DNA from: Armillaria gallica
Taxonomy: Eukaryota; Basidiomycota; Agaricomycetes; Agaricales; Physalacriaceae
DNA length: 64,000 nt
Direction of reading: 5' to 3'
Assembly (NCBI GenBank): GCA_037576215.1
Contig: JBANDB010000001.1
Location: forward strand, 3,658,001 to 3,722,000
Shown here: positions 36,480 through 47,135 of the stretch, piece after piece
Layout of the letters: each line of letters begins with the position of its first letter
Numbering within the stretch: the first letter of the stretch is position 1
Notes under the pieces: generated by a model
What the model was told of the DNA's origin: nothing
Seen by the model: the letters and a program-made list of their open reading frames with translations, nothing else
Databases searched by the model: none
Translations under genes and position numbers: made by a program

Positions 36480-38580
36480 AAATTTTATGTACCACCAAAA
36501 TACCAATTTATTATCATGGCAAATATATAAAGTAAAAATGATACTTGAGCATTGAATCTGAAGACTGCATCCACAGTTATTGCAAGTCTACATCTGAAAA
36601 AGGGTCTTTGAATGAGCAACTCCTGTTATCAGTGTTCTGCAGCTGTGCTTGAACCAATGCCCATGAAACTTGGTGTTGCCTCTGCATTTGTTATGGATTA
36701 GCAGTTACCCATGTGATGCACTGGAATGATGTGGGAAGGAACAATTCTTATGATTACTTCAAACAATTATATGTGATGTATGTATAGAACTAAGTATCTA
36801 TGAAGAATGCAGCCATGATGGCATGCCTGCACTGGTTAAGTCTGAGTCATGGTCTGTCTTTTGCTTCTTGCCTAAGCATGGGCTACTGTCAGCATAGCTG
36901 AATTTCAGTTTGCCTTTCAATGGTGTAGGAGTGCCTGAAATTCACATTACAGCAGTTTTTATAATTATGTGGAATCCTGATTTGAAAAGTTATATGGTTG
37001 TATTTGCATCACAGGGCCTGCCCCAACCCCAGTTCTCATTGTGTCATGTTCAATTGTTTTCTCTTTGCTCTCCCTGCCATAGCTCAAGTGCCTCACTCTG
37101 ACTTGGTAGACACCAATACTGTCTCAGCACCTCCCAGTCACTGTTCTTCTCTATGTGTCTGATTTATGTTTTACAGTACTGTTACTACTAGCAAGAAGAC
37201 TGAGAAGAAAGATCTCAAAGTGAAGGACCTGTCCTTTGCTACTACTTTTAGGGCAACCCAGGACAACTCCATCAATCTACTCAACATGATTTTGAACAAA
37301 TATGGAATCACAAGCAGAAAAGCAACATTGAAAAAGGTTTTTCATATCAAAATTCAAATACCATCTGCAAAGTGTGTTTTAAAATATTCATTTTATCCTT
37401 GATCTGATTAGTTTTTCAGGTAGGCTGAGGCATGTGATGTTGAAGATTTTTCAGAGTACCAAGAAGCCATGTCCAAGATCATTAAACAGAAGTCACACTG
37501 GAACCATACAGTTTTTGTTGATATGAAAGATGTCAAGAAATCCTTGAAGAAGGTATGAGTATCTATAAACCTTTCATGGCTGTTGTTGATCAACTCCTTA
37601 GAGAACTGCTTCAAATCATGATGAAGAAAGTGATAATGAAGAGAAGGAAGGTCCTGGATTTGACAAAGTATGCTATATCCATCTCATTATACATTTTACT
37701 GATATTATCCAGGATGACAACAATAGAGAAACCAAATGTGCCCTGAGTTGCTTTCAGATTATACTTGAGCAGAAGTGGAAGAATGATCACATTCACTGGG
37801 GACAGCATGACTCTAACTCTGCAGGCCATAAAAGAATAGGCTCATACTATGGTGTGTGTGATTTTTTTCAGTTTGTGCCTTTGTACTGAAGATATATTCT
37901 AGTACAATGGAAACACCAAAGTGTCCAAACCTCCATGCACTTAGACATTTGATCTCCTATACCACCAGTCTTCCATCACTCCCCATAACAATTGGAGACA
38001 ATCTGTTTCCAATACTCAGATGGAATGATCTTTGGACAATGACAACAATAACAACCACAGCCTTACTGTTTTTTTCAATATTCTCAACACCATAACTACA
38101 ATTGCTTGAGAATCCAGTGCTCTATCACTGAAAGCTCATTTAACCATTGTCTCCCTTGCCACACCACCTGTCAATACCCCAATGGTTTCTTACCCATGCT
38201 GAAGAGAAGCTCAGTGTCATCAATGCTAAAGCCTATGAAGAGCAGCTCAGCCAGAAGAGACTTAGCTCAGATATTCTTGATAGTGTTGACTTGCAGGATC
38301 TACAATGGATGAGGTTTATGACTAGCAATGTGATATGGCTGAAGAAAGGTGCACTGCTTTGATGGAATGGTTCTGAAGCCAAGTGAAAAGCAACTAACAA
38401 TGGCATTACTCTTTCTGCTAGTTCTCCAATAAAAAAGGTCCACTTTGGATGGCAGCAGTGCTCATACTTTCTTTGGTCCACATCTTGAACATATTGATGA
38501 CTCTCTTGATCTACTAGAAAACCCCACTAAGATAGAGGACATCTGTTTCCGACACTGTATGTAATCATTAGTTATTAGGT
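36480..38580 (+). pseudogene. Decayed transposon-associated gene with SAM-like C-terminal part
   Basis: Plus-strand coding traces broken by stops and frame changes: KKDLKVKDLSFATTFRATQD, LLNMILNKYGITSRKAT, EYQEAMSKIIKQKSHWNHTV, FVDMKDVKKSLKK, and at 38,180-38,370 LTHAEEKLSVINAKAYEEQL followed by SSDILDSVDLQDLQWMR and VIWLKKGALLWW. The last part resembles the SAM-like module of a protein family I have seen repeated in agaricomycete genomes; that association is from memory. The sequence is CpG-depleted and clearly not functional. Confidence 0.4.
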
Positions 38581-38629
38581 TATGTATGGATAAAATCATA
38601 GACTTGAACATTTGTTAGAGTACTTTTGT

Positions 38630-39785
38630 GATGTACACTATAAATATAGACTATTTCCTTGGTTCCTGCTGTTCCCTCTTCTTATGCTCTTGCTCTTCTA
38701 CAAATTTTCTGATCTTAGCAAGTATTCCTGCAGGAAGAATCCTATGCCCAGCATATTTTTTGCTTGCCCAGACTGTATCGGCACCTGTCAAACTATGATA
38801 AGGTAGATAATATCCATAGTCCACCAACATCACATGGTGTGACCATTGATGTGATATGGATGTCCAAATTGAGTGAACAAAATGCTCAACAAGAAATAGA
38901 GACTGCTGCAGACACAATATTATAGATATTAAAAATACAAGTTGTTTGAAACATGTCCAGATAGTTCAGAATGAAAGGGATTTGTAAATGACTTTGAATT
39001 CATAGAGTAATTAATACATTTTCATGAAAGTAGATGCTATTATGAGCAGTTATACAATATTTTCCTTCTCCAGTTCTTCAAGAATGCTTTTTGGTAGCAC
39101 CCGATGTCCTTTATAATGCCTGGTTGCCCAAGCAGCCTGTCTACTATTCAAACCACATGCTATAAATTAGAGAGAATGGTTGACAAATCTAGGGATGAGG
39201 ATGTTAGCTGCTATTTCCAATCATTGGAGTTATCAAAGAGCCTACTGATGCATGCTAACAATAGAAATCTCTCTTAATGCTGCTAGTGCATTTTTCTCGA
39301 GTGCATCTTTCTGGGAGGATTCAGGGTTAAGTTGGTACAGCTGCTTTGCATAGCTCTAACACTATTCAATTGGGTTAAGCTCACAATGGAATTTTGGCAG
39401 GAAGATAACCTGGACACCACATGCCTCACAGATGACCTTGAGAAACGATTTTACATTTGCAAAGTCTGGTTGATTGAATAATATGCGACAGCAATAGCAG
39501 TCCTCTGCAGATGATGCATATTTAAAACCTTTGCATTCTGTCTTTTTTATCTTGATATATTCTGCAGAAAAGCCACACTCCTGAAGGATAGTTGCCATTT
39601 CCTTGAAGATACTAACATGAGGATAATCCTCAGGGAAATAAAGAGGCTGAGGGGAATCATTGAATGTAGCATCCTTCATCTGAATTTTGACTTTCTTGTA
39701 GGAACTGTGAAGTTTGTGAACTGGCTTCCCATGGTCATTGTGCAGTGTGACATTAATTAGCCAGTTTTTTTCTGAAGGAGAGGTG
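38630..39785 (-). pseudogene. Decayed DDE transposase (IS630/Tc1-mariner-like)
   Basis: The best piece is the minus-strand frame 39362-39679: MKDATFNDSPQPLYFPEDYP, ILQECGFSAEYIK, then the core ICEACGVQVIFLPKFHCELN followed by PIE. The PKFHCELNPIE block corresponds to the D/NPIE region carrying the final acid of DDE_3-type transposases, and IKDIGCYQKAF-like and LTGADTVWASKKYAGHR pieces continue downstream to 38,650. Stops interrupt it and no terminal inverted repeats were located. Confidence 0.6.
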
Positions 39786-40310
39786 TGTTAGGGATGTGCC
39801 AAATAGACAAAGATAACTCACACAAGTGGAGGTCCACAGAGTGTGTGAACTTTGGCAAAGCTATTAGCAACATCACCCTTGAGCTGAAGCCCTAAGATTG
39901 GATTGTGGAGCAGAGTCCACAGAGAGCAAAGGTTTGAATAGAGAGTAAGATAGTCCAACAGAATGGAGGCTGCAGACTTGGAGAGTAATAGATTAGATTT
40001 GGAGTCAGAGAGAGATTTGGCTAAACCAAGTTGATATTTGAACTAAGTATCTACAAGTATTTCTATGGTATATATATGAGTAGATAAATCTGAGTCGGAG
40101 TCCGATGGACTTCGGCAGTGGTCTGTTTGCTACCAGATTCAGGTTCTAGAGTTAATATGTGAAATAGTAAAATGAAATGATAAATGAAAAATCAAATGGA
40201 ACAGTAATGGTAAGTGGTCAGAGGCCATAGAGTCCGATAGTGGAGAATGCTAGAGTTACAATTGAAGTTGGAATGGGTGTGAAGCAGAGGCCGGCAGCAT
40301 GCATGTAACA
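39786..40310 (-). repeat. Candidate solo or partner LTR of the outer gypsy element
   Basis: The 525-base segment begins tgttaggg and ends catgtaaca, giving the TGTTA...TAACA ends of an LTR. Immediately outside its right end the minus strand reads a purine tract (ctaaggggggg, then atac) directly before TGTTAC, the arrangement of a polypurine tract and 3' LTR of a minus-strand element. The only minus-strand pol nearby is the outer chromovirus ending at 44,247. No second copy is in the window, so pairing is unproven. Confidence 0.45.
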
Positions 40311-40470
40311 GTATCCCCCCCTTAGCATTCTTGCCTTCAAAAGCGCTGATCCTGATGGCTGATCAATATGGTATGCCTGACAGAATTTTTGAGTGTGGGA
40401 ATTCATCACTTAACTTCAAACTTCCACTATCTCCACTCCTTTCAGAATTTCTTTCTCCTCACTATTCATT

Positions 40471-43400
40471 ATGTCGCCGCCCATCAAATACCAACTCTCC
40501 ATAACATCTGAGCCATATGAGTCAGCCCTGACTCCCAAGAACATTATGATTGAGGAGATCAAAGCTTGGGCCACTGCAGATGAAAATTATGTGGAGGCCA
40601 TAGTGAAACATGCTGCTTGGAAGGAGGCTAAGGTGGCGGTGGAGCAGGAGGAGAAATTGAGGTTGGCTCATGAGGTGCAGGCTGCAAAAGTGGAAACCTT
40701 GAAACAAAAGGCTGAGGAGAAGAGACAGGAAGAGGAGTGGCTCTGGTTGTTGAAGGAAAAGGAGGAGGCAGAGGAGAGGCAGAGAGTGGCATATTTGAAG
40801 GCCAAGGCAGATGAGGCCATGTGGTTAAGGGAGAAGGAGAGGAAGGACAAGGAGATTGCAGATGCCGTGGCGAAGAAGAAGAAGGATGACTTGAAGAATG
40901 ATAACAAGAAGTTGAGGAAGGAGAGGAAGGAAAAGGAGAAGACTGCAATGAGTGGAGGGAATGTCACTGAGGCAGAGGAGGCTAAGGGAATGGATGCAGA
41001 TACCAAGGCAAATGTGCTAGAAACTCTGAAGGTGGTGGCCCTCCAACAGTTGAAGGATATTCATGACAGGAAGTGGTGGGCGATGGAATCTGTGGTTTCC
41101 ACTATGGATGGGAACAAGAAGCAGAAATGACCCACCAAGTCTGTGAGTGTGGTGGAGAAAAGCAGAGAAGAAGGAGGGGCTGGGCCTAGCAAAAAGGCAA
41201 AGGTGGAATCTATGGGCCCCACAGCAAATGAGGAGGAGTTGGAGGGTAGCAGTAAGTGGATTTCTGGTGGTCTCCGTGGTATGCTAATCGGTTTGTAGGG
41301 CACTGTATACAGTGCCACCAGGATGGTGCAAGATGTTATGCTCATCCTAGATCTGCAAAGACTGCCTGAGGCCATACTTGCTTCCATTGCAAAACCAAGA
41401 AGTTCACATGTTCCTTCAATAAGGGCACATCTGCTTCCATCGCTGTTGGCTCTGAGGAAATTTCAGAGGCACTTTAAAAATTGATGAGCACTGTTGATGC
41501 TCTTGTACACAAGGTGGATAAGTTGACTGGGGAGGTTGCTTTCCTGTGGGGCCATATTGGAGACTTAGTCGACGATTACAAGACAGAGTCTATTGAGTCT
41601 CCTGAGGATATCCTGTCAGCTTCTGACATGGAGGAGTGGGATGTGTCCTGCATGGAGTTGAAGAATTTGGAGAGGGTGAATTCTGAGGCACTCTAGCAGG
41701 TGATGCAATGGTGGTTGGATGAGGATATAGCACAGCTGAGAGCGAAGGGGCCAGTGATGAGCCTCCAGGCTCTGTACACTCAGAATTCGCAGATTTTCCC
41801 TACTAATTAACGCTACTGTCTCTTCAACAGCCTTTCAGCAAACCAATGATTGCATGCACACTGATACCACTTTCATCCTATGGCAACCACTCCTTACGTG
41901 CTTTGTTATCCATCCCATCTTGCCATGCATCATAATTGCCGTACTTCATCATGGCAAGGCACCTTTGATCGACAATCATCCCAATATAGAATTGACGCAT
42001 CACTCCAAAGCACCCAGTTGACGCACTTATTGATCACTTAATAAAAATGATGTGATTGATGTGAGTACCCTCCCAGCTATGGCAACTACAGACCATGTTT
42101 ACTAAGGCTGTTACTTCACCAAGGCCTCAAGAAAACATTACCCCATGCATACTCCTCAGCATGACGACTATTGCTCAAGTAATCTGCAGCTAAACAGCAC
42201 CTAACGATCCATGCATCACTCAATGATCCCATACAGTTCACATCCATACACAGCAACATTGATGAGTTGCTGTTACTTTAGAAGACTAAGGACTATATGT
42301 TACCTATGACTTTTTACGAAGTTAAGGCCTTACAGCCTTACTAAGTCTCGCATATTTACTCTATTTATAAATTCGTACTTGTAGTATAAAAACTAGCTAG
42401 AAAATGTAGTTACAGGGCAGTTCATCTCTAGTTGACCCCAGACTACGTCAATTATCGTCATGCACTAGTCTATCGCTAGTAAACCACATCTATTTACCAT
42501 TCTACGGCAATATACAGTTTACCCCAGCATATTCTTGATTGCATGTCGACTCTTGAGCTCACCAGAGTTATCCCACAGTTTTTAACTGTGAAGAGTCCTT
42601 CGTTATGCACTCTTCGCTCTTATCACTGTTGGTACATGCTCATACTGTGCCAATATGTGATCACTGTGCCATACCTTGCCCACATTATCTTTTATAGGCC
42701 ATCATCATTTCACTTTCACACCATTGGAGTTTTTACTGGTTCTCTTTCACCATCGTTATCGTTGCCCACTTGGGTAGTCTCAGAGCAGACTTAGGATCAG
42801 TTCAGCAAGTTTTTGTATAGTATCAGTCCCTCAAGTGGACTTGAAGGTTAGTTTTGACATAGGATAGGATCGTTTCAGTACCAGACCAGTTTCAACATTG
42901 ACTCAGCACCCTTGCATCGTATAGGACCAGTATCACTGCCAGTTTTCATAGTTCCATGTTTTCTCTCGCCAGTCCACCCTCAGCATCTCGTTCCACATTT
43001 ATTTCGCCACTCGCAGTCCCCACACCGTTTTCTCATTGCCTCACTCACTCATAGACTATTGCTGACCATTTAGCCTATTCTCCATCATTCACCCCACTCC
43101 AATTACTGTTGAGCAACATTTTCTAGTCTCGCAGCATGATTTCTCATATGGATTCATGGTATTCACATCATACCTGTTTTCATTTTCTCTCACTTTGAGA
43201 GAACCCTACCGGCTTATAGCCTTCACATCTAGCACTCGACTACCAAGCAGTACTACTTCACAGACTTAAAGTCACAGTGTATTCTTGCATATAGAGGAAT
43301 TGTTCTACTGCATGGAGGTGCCCCGAACCACTTGCACACATGATCACCTTGATTGCCATGCTACTACATTAATTACCCAATCTCATTCTGAGTTGGTGTT

Positions 43401-43923
43401 GCTGTTGCCACAGAAGTCCTAAGCCCATCACTGGTGGAGCCTGAAAAGATGAATGTGGACAATCCATACAAGGTGGCCATTTTGGTATGGCCTTGGGGGT
43501 CCGGAGAAAATGGTGGAGATGAAGTTGAAACAGGACTTGTTCCAGGCTATGAGGAACGAGTTCTACAAGTTGGAAGGCCGCTGGTCCAAATGGCAGTTCT
43601 GGAAGAACTACTTTCATAAGTACAACTGTGACGATTTTATGGTGGAGGACTTGGATCTGGAGGAGAAGGTTTTGTATGGCAAGGTTTAGAAGTCACAGAA
43701 GCCATACGAGAAGGACTTGGGTATCCCAGCATTGGATGGCCTCTTTGTATTGGATGGTGATCCTGTGGGGGCAACCACAAGTGAGGAGAATGGAGATGAA
43801 AAGAGTGGTGAGAGTGAGGAAGAGTCGGAGTCCACAGAGGATGACAGGGATGCACTAGCGGGGGGTACTCAGAATGTGGAGATGGAAGAAGTTGCAAATG
43901 TTGTGGGAGCCATGGACACCTAG
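40471..43923 (+). pseudogene. Coiled-coil/zinc-knuckle gene, antisense to the gypsy pol, split by a 1.68-kb insertion
   Basis: Start MSPPIKYQLSITSEPYESAL, then a Lys/Glu-rich coiled coil over ~140 residues. A spliced intron (branch-like gctaat, acceptor tttgtag at 41,298) leads to two Cys knuckles CIQCHQDGARCYAHP and CFHCKTKKFTCSF, then VDALVHKVDKLTGEVAF and a conserved tail (RWSKWQFWKNYF, an acidic Glu/Ser-rich end). Several stops (41128, 41368, 41476, 41694, 43687) are mostly TGA or TAG that could come from CGA or CAG. Removing the insertion and one 4-base duplication rejoins AKGP and VEPEKMNVD in frame. The gene lies between pol and the candidate 3' LTR in the opposite orientation. I recall similar proteins scattered in agaricomycete genomes. 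Confidence 0.65.
41755..43430. mobile_element. 1.68-kb TGATG...CATCA repeat, copy 1 (solo-LTR-like)
   Basis: Begins TGATGAGCCTCCAGG and ends AAGCCCATCA. A second copy is at 47809-49468 with matching ends and clear homology throughout. Flanking tetramers are ccag and ctgg (two transitions apart); excising the element plus one tetramer restores the frame of the surrounding gene. It encodes no long ORF. TG...CA ends with a 5-base inverted terminus fit a solo LTR, but a non-autonomous element cannot be excluded. Confidence 0.7.
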
Positions 43924-44246
43924 CTCCTTCCTCTGGTCGCTGTTCTTCTTGGACAAGTTCCTTTATATATGTTTTTTGTATGTTTTATATTTGGCTTTTG
44001 AATGCATCCAGGCCCACAGAGCCCCAATTCTTGTTGACTTGTAACAAGGTGGGAGATGAGAAGACTATTTGCAATAGAAAGCAGGAAATGAATATGAAAT
44101 ACAGCGTGCAGATTCTGCTGGAGGCCAGTCCCATTTAGGAAATGAATTTGCAATAGTTTTTATAGATTATATTTGAAATAGGATGGGTCGGAGCCGGCGG
44201 AGGCTGATAATGTTATAGGTGAGAGAGGAAGTTAGATGGTGGATTT
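43924..44246. other. Spacer between the antisense gene and the outer pol
   Basis: About 320 AT-rich bases separating the convergent 3' ends of the two decayed genes; nothing else recognised. Confidence 0.4.
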
Positions 44247-46342
44247 TTAGATAGTGACCTTGGATAATGGTTCTGGTTTGTCTGGATAGTGACAGTGGAA
44301 ATCCTTGATGAAATTGTCCATGGAGAACTCGGTGGCCGGTAACCAAGCAAATTCCTCATTGGTTCCTTCATAGTCTAACCATTGAATCTTGTAGAGAAGG
44401 GGACACCAGAAATGGTGGTCAAGCTTGGAGTCTAGGATCTGAGCTATTTTGTACTGCTCTTCACCATCAACTTCCACTGGAGGCAGCAGAGGTTGAGTGT
44501 GATTGGGAATAGTGTTTTCTTCTACAGGTTCAAGTTGTGATACATAGAAGACAGAGTGAATGGCACAGAGGTCTGATGGAAGTTTGAGTGTGAAGGAATA
44601 GGAGCCTGGTTGAGCTATGATTTTGAATGGGCCAAGGAATTTCTCCACAAATTTTGCAGTGGGGTGAGTAGTCTTGATGTGCTTGGAACTAAGAAAGACT
44701 TTGTTACCTACTTTGAACAGAGGAGCCAGATTCTGGTGCTTGTCTGCTTGGGTCTTGTAGTGAGACTGCCTGAGTGATTTCATCATGTAAGAATTGGTGT
44801 AGTTCATCGAGGTTGACTACAAAGTCATGGGCCCGAGTGGAGGTGATATCACATTCAGGATGAACTGTGATATTGGGATGGTAACCTTTGTTGGCAAAGA
44901 ATGGAGAGATTCCAGTGGAGGCATTCGGAGCATTGTTATATGCAAATTCTGCAATGAATAGTAGTAAATCCCAGTTGTCCTGTTAATAAGAACAATAGAT
45001 GTGGATGTACTGTTCCAAGGTTTGGTTTGCACATTCCATTTGTCTGTCGGCCTCCGGATGATATCTGGAAGTGAAGTGAAGTTCCATGTCAAGGACTTTA
45101 GCAAGGGCATGTGTGAATTGGGAGACAAACTCAAAGCCACAGTCAGAGGTGATGTGGTTAGGAACACCATGCTTGGAGAAAACATGGATGACAAGTAACC
45201 AGGCAAGTTCTTCAGAATTAATAGTGTCGTGTGTAGGGATAAAAATGGCTTGCTTGCTTGAGCAGTCAATTACTACAAGGATAGCAGTGAATCTGTTGGA
45301 ATCCGGTAACTGTTCAATGAAATCCATTGAAATGGAATCCCACAGACGTTCTGGGACTGGCAAAGGTGTAAGCAAACCATAAGGATGATGTCTAGGCATC
45401 TTGTTGTGACTGCAAATTGTGCAAGATTTGATATAGTGGCAAACATATTCACGCATCTGTGGCCAGGTATAGTTCCATCAGACTAATTCCAAGGTCCGAT
45501 TTTGGCCAAAATGACCTGCCAAGATGTGATCGTGATTATTCTGTAGGACATGGACATGGAGATCCTCAGAATCTGGGACATAGATGTAATTATCAAGACA
45601 GAGAATGTCTGATTCATCTACAGACCACTGAAAGGGAGAAGTGGGAGTGGAGGATTTGGCCTGATGGAAACCATCGGAGGCTGCAGAGTCAGATGATTGT
45701 GCTTGCTTGATATCTAAATAGAGCTTGTCAATATCTATTATAACACTAGCATGGAGGGTAGGGCCTTCAAGAAAAGTGGCATGGAGAGATGCAGAGAATT
45801 GTTCTTGAGTGAATACAGGACGGAAATTGTGAGGATTGACTGCTGTGTATTGACTATCCCCCTCTTTTAGATAGACGTCCCATCATCTAGTGAGTGTGTC
45901 TGGTTTTCCTCTGAGTTTCCCTGGTCAGAAGTGGATTACTAGATTGAATTGGGATAGATATTCGGACCACCAGACTTGCCATTGGGTAAGAATCTTGGTA
46001 GTGGAAAAGTATTCAAGATTCTTGTGGTCTGTAACAATGTCAGTCAGGCCCACGGAGCCTTCAAGGTAGTGATGCCAGTATTTAAAGGCTTCAAAGATAG
46101 CTAGAAGCTCTTTATCATGGGTGTCATAGTTGAGTTCAGCATTGTGTAGGCTCTGGGATAGGAAAGCAATGGAGTGGATTTCACTGTCTTCAAGATAGAT
46201 AGAGAGGATAGCAGCAATAACATAGTCAGAGGCATCAGTCTCCACAACCAGTTGACGGTCAGGGACCCAATGGGTGAGGATAGGAGCATGAGTGAAAGCT
46301 TGCTTTAGTTCATTGAAAGCAGCCATACACTTGTTGTCAAAT
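44247..46342 (-). pseudogene. Outer Ty3/gypsy chromovirus pol, 3' part: RNase H, integrase, chromodomain
   Basis: From right to left on the minus strand: RNase H (MAAFNELKQAFTHAPILTHW, VVETDASDYVIAAIL, HDKELLAIFEAFKYW), an H2C2 zinc motif (CHYIKSCTICSHNK), the integrase core (WDSISMDFIEQLPDS, HGVPNHITSDCGFEF, YHPEADRQMECANQTL), and a C-terminal chromodomain-like segment (YKIAQILDSKL, YKIQWLDYEGTNEEFAWLP). Stops and frame changes are frequent, for example near 45,480, 45,920 and 44,810. The 5' part of the same pol is at 60,584-61,640: the sequence GTPWKF on that side joins DNKCMAAFNE here once the inner element and one caaat copy are removed. Confidence 0.88.
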
Positions 46343-46742
46343 TGTTATGGACGGACTCGGGAATAACAAACAAGGCAACTAACGTGACACTGCCTCTCAC
46401 TTTGGGCAGGGCGATAGTACCGTGGAGTTTGCTACAGTGAGGCGGTATAACACTTAGACTCTGGGCTTGGTTAAGAGAAGAGTAAAGTCCAGGGTGGTAT
46501 TAACTTAGCTCAAAGCTAGGGTACATGGCTGAGAGCTACGCTACTTATATACTGTATGGTTTGGTTCTATATATAAACGGTCCATGTGTCTATCTGTCAT
46601 AAGTCGTATGGAAGCCTGGCCGTTGCCAGGTGTCTGAGAGAAAATGCATAAGTCGTACAATTGTTTGCATGGAGTGCCGAATGGCCAAGATGCCGAGATG
46701 CCATGATAAGATAAGATAAGGAAAAATGAAAAAATCATAACA
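46343..46742 (-). repeat. 3' LTR of inner gypsy element
   Basis: 400 bases, TGTTATGG...CATAACA. Compared with the other copy there are about 23 substitutions and no indel; all but one fall at CpG-derived positions. Confidence 0.95.
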
Positions 46743-46754
46743 TTACTCCTCGTT
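46743..46754 (-). promoter_or_regulatory. Polypurine tract of inner gypsy element
   Basis: On the minus strand aacgaggagtaa directly precedes the TGTTATG end of the 3' LTR, where plus-strand priming is expected. Confidence 0.55.
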
Positions 46755-47135
46755 AAGGCAGGCGTCCCGACTGCCAGTAAGGTCACTCCCCACATGTCAT
46801 TGTCATGCCTCCTTTCAAAATCACCAGTTCTGTGACATTGTTTCGCAGGGTGGTTGCCCTGTCAAAACGAGGGATTTCCTCGTGATCAATCTAGGCCATG
46901 CAGGCTGCGACATTGCTTCACCAGGATAGGCTTTACCTGGTGTCGTGAGGATTTTCCTCATGGTGGTGGCGAGAGCGGTATGGGCAAGTCCTTATCCCAT
47001 CGAGCAGGCCAATAAATATTAAGTCATGTCTAAGTCGTGAGCTGGGGCCCTTAGCTATCCCCATTATAGGGCGCACGACATGACTTATTATGGCCCGCTC
47101 CAGTTGTTCAGGAAGTCGGGGGAGTTTCCGTAGAT

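Noticed and set aside
40628..41006. Minus-strand Ser/Pro/Phe-rich ORFs opposite the coiled-coil gene
   Set aside because: They are the reverse complement shadow of a Lys/Glu-rich coiled coil and have no independent support.
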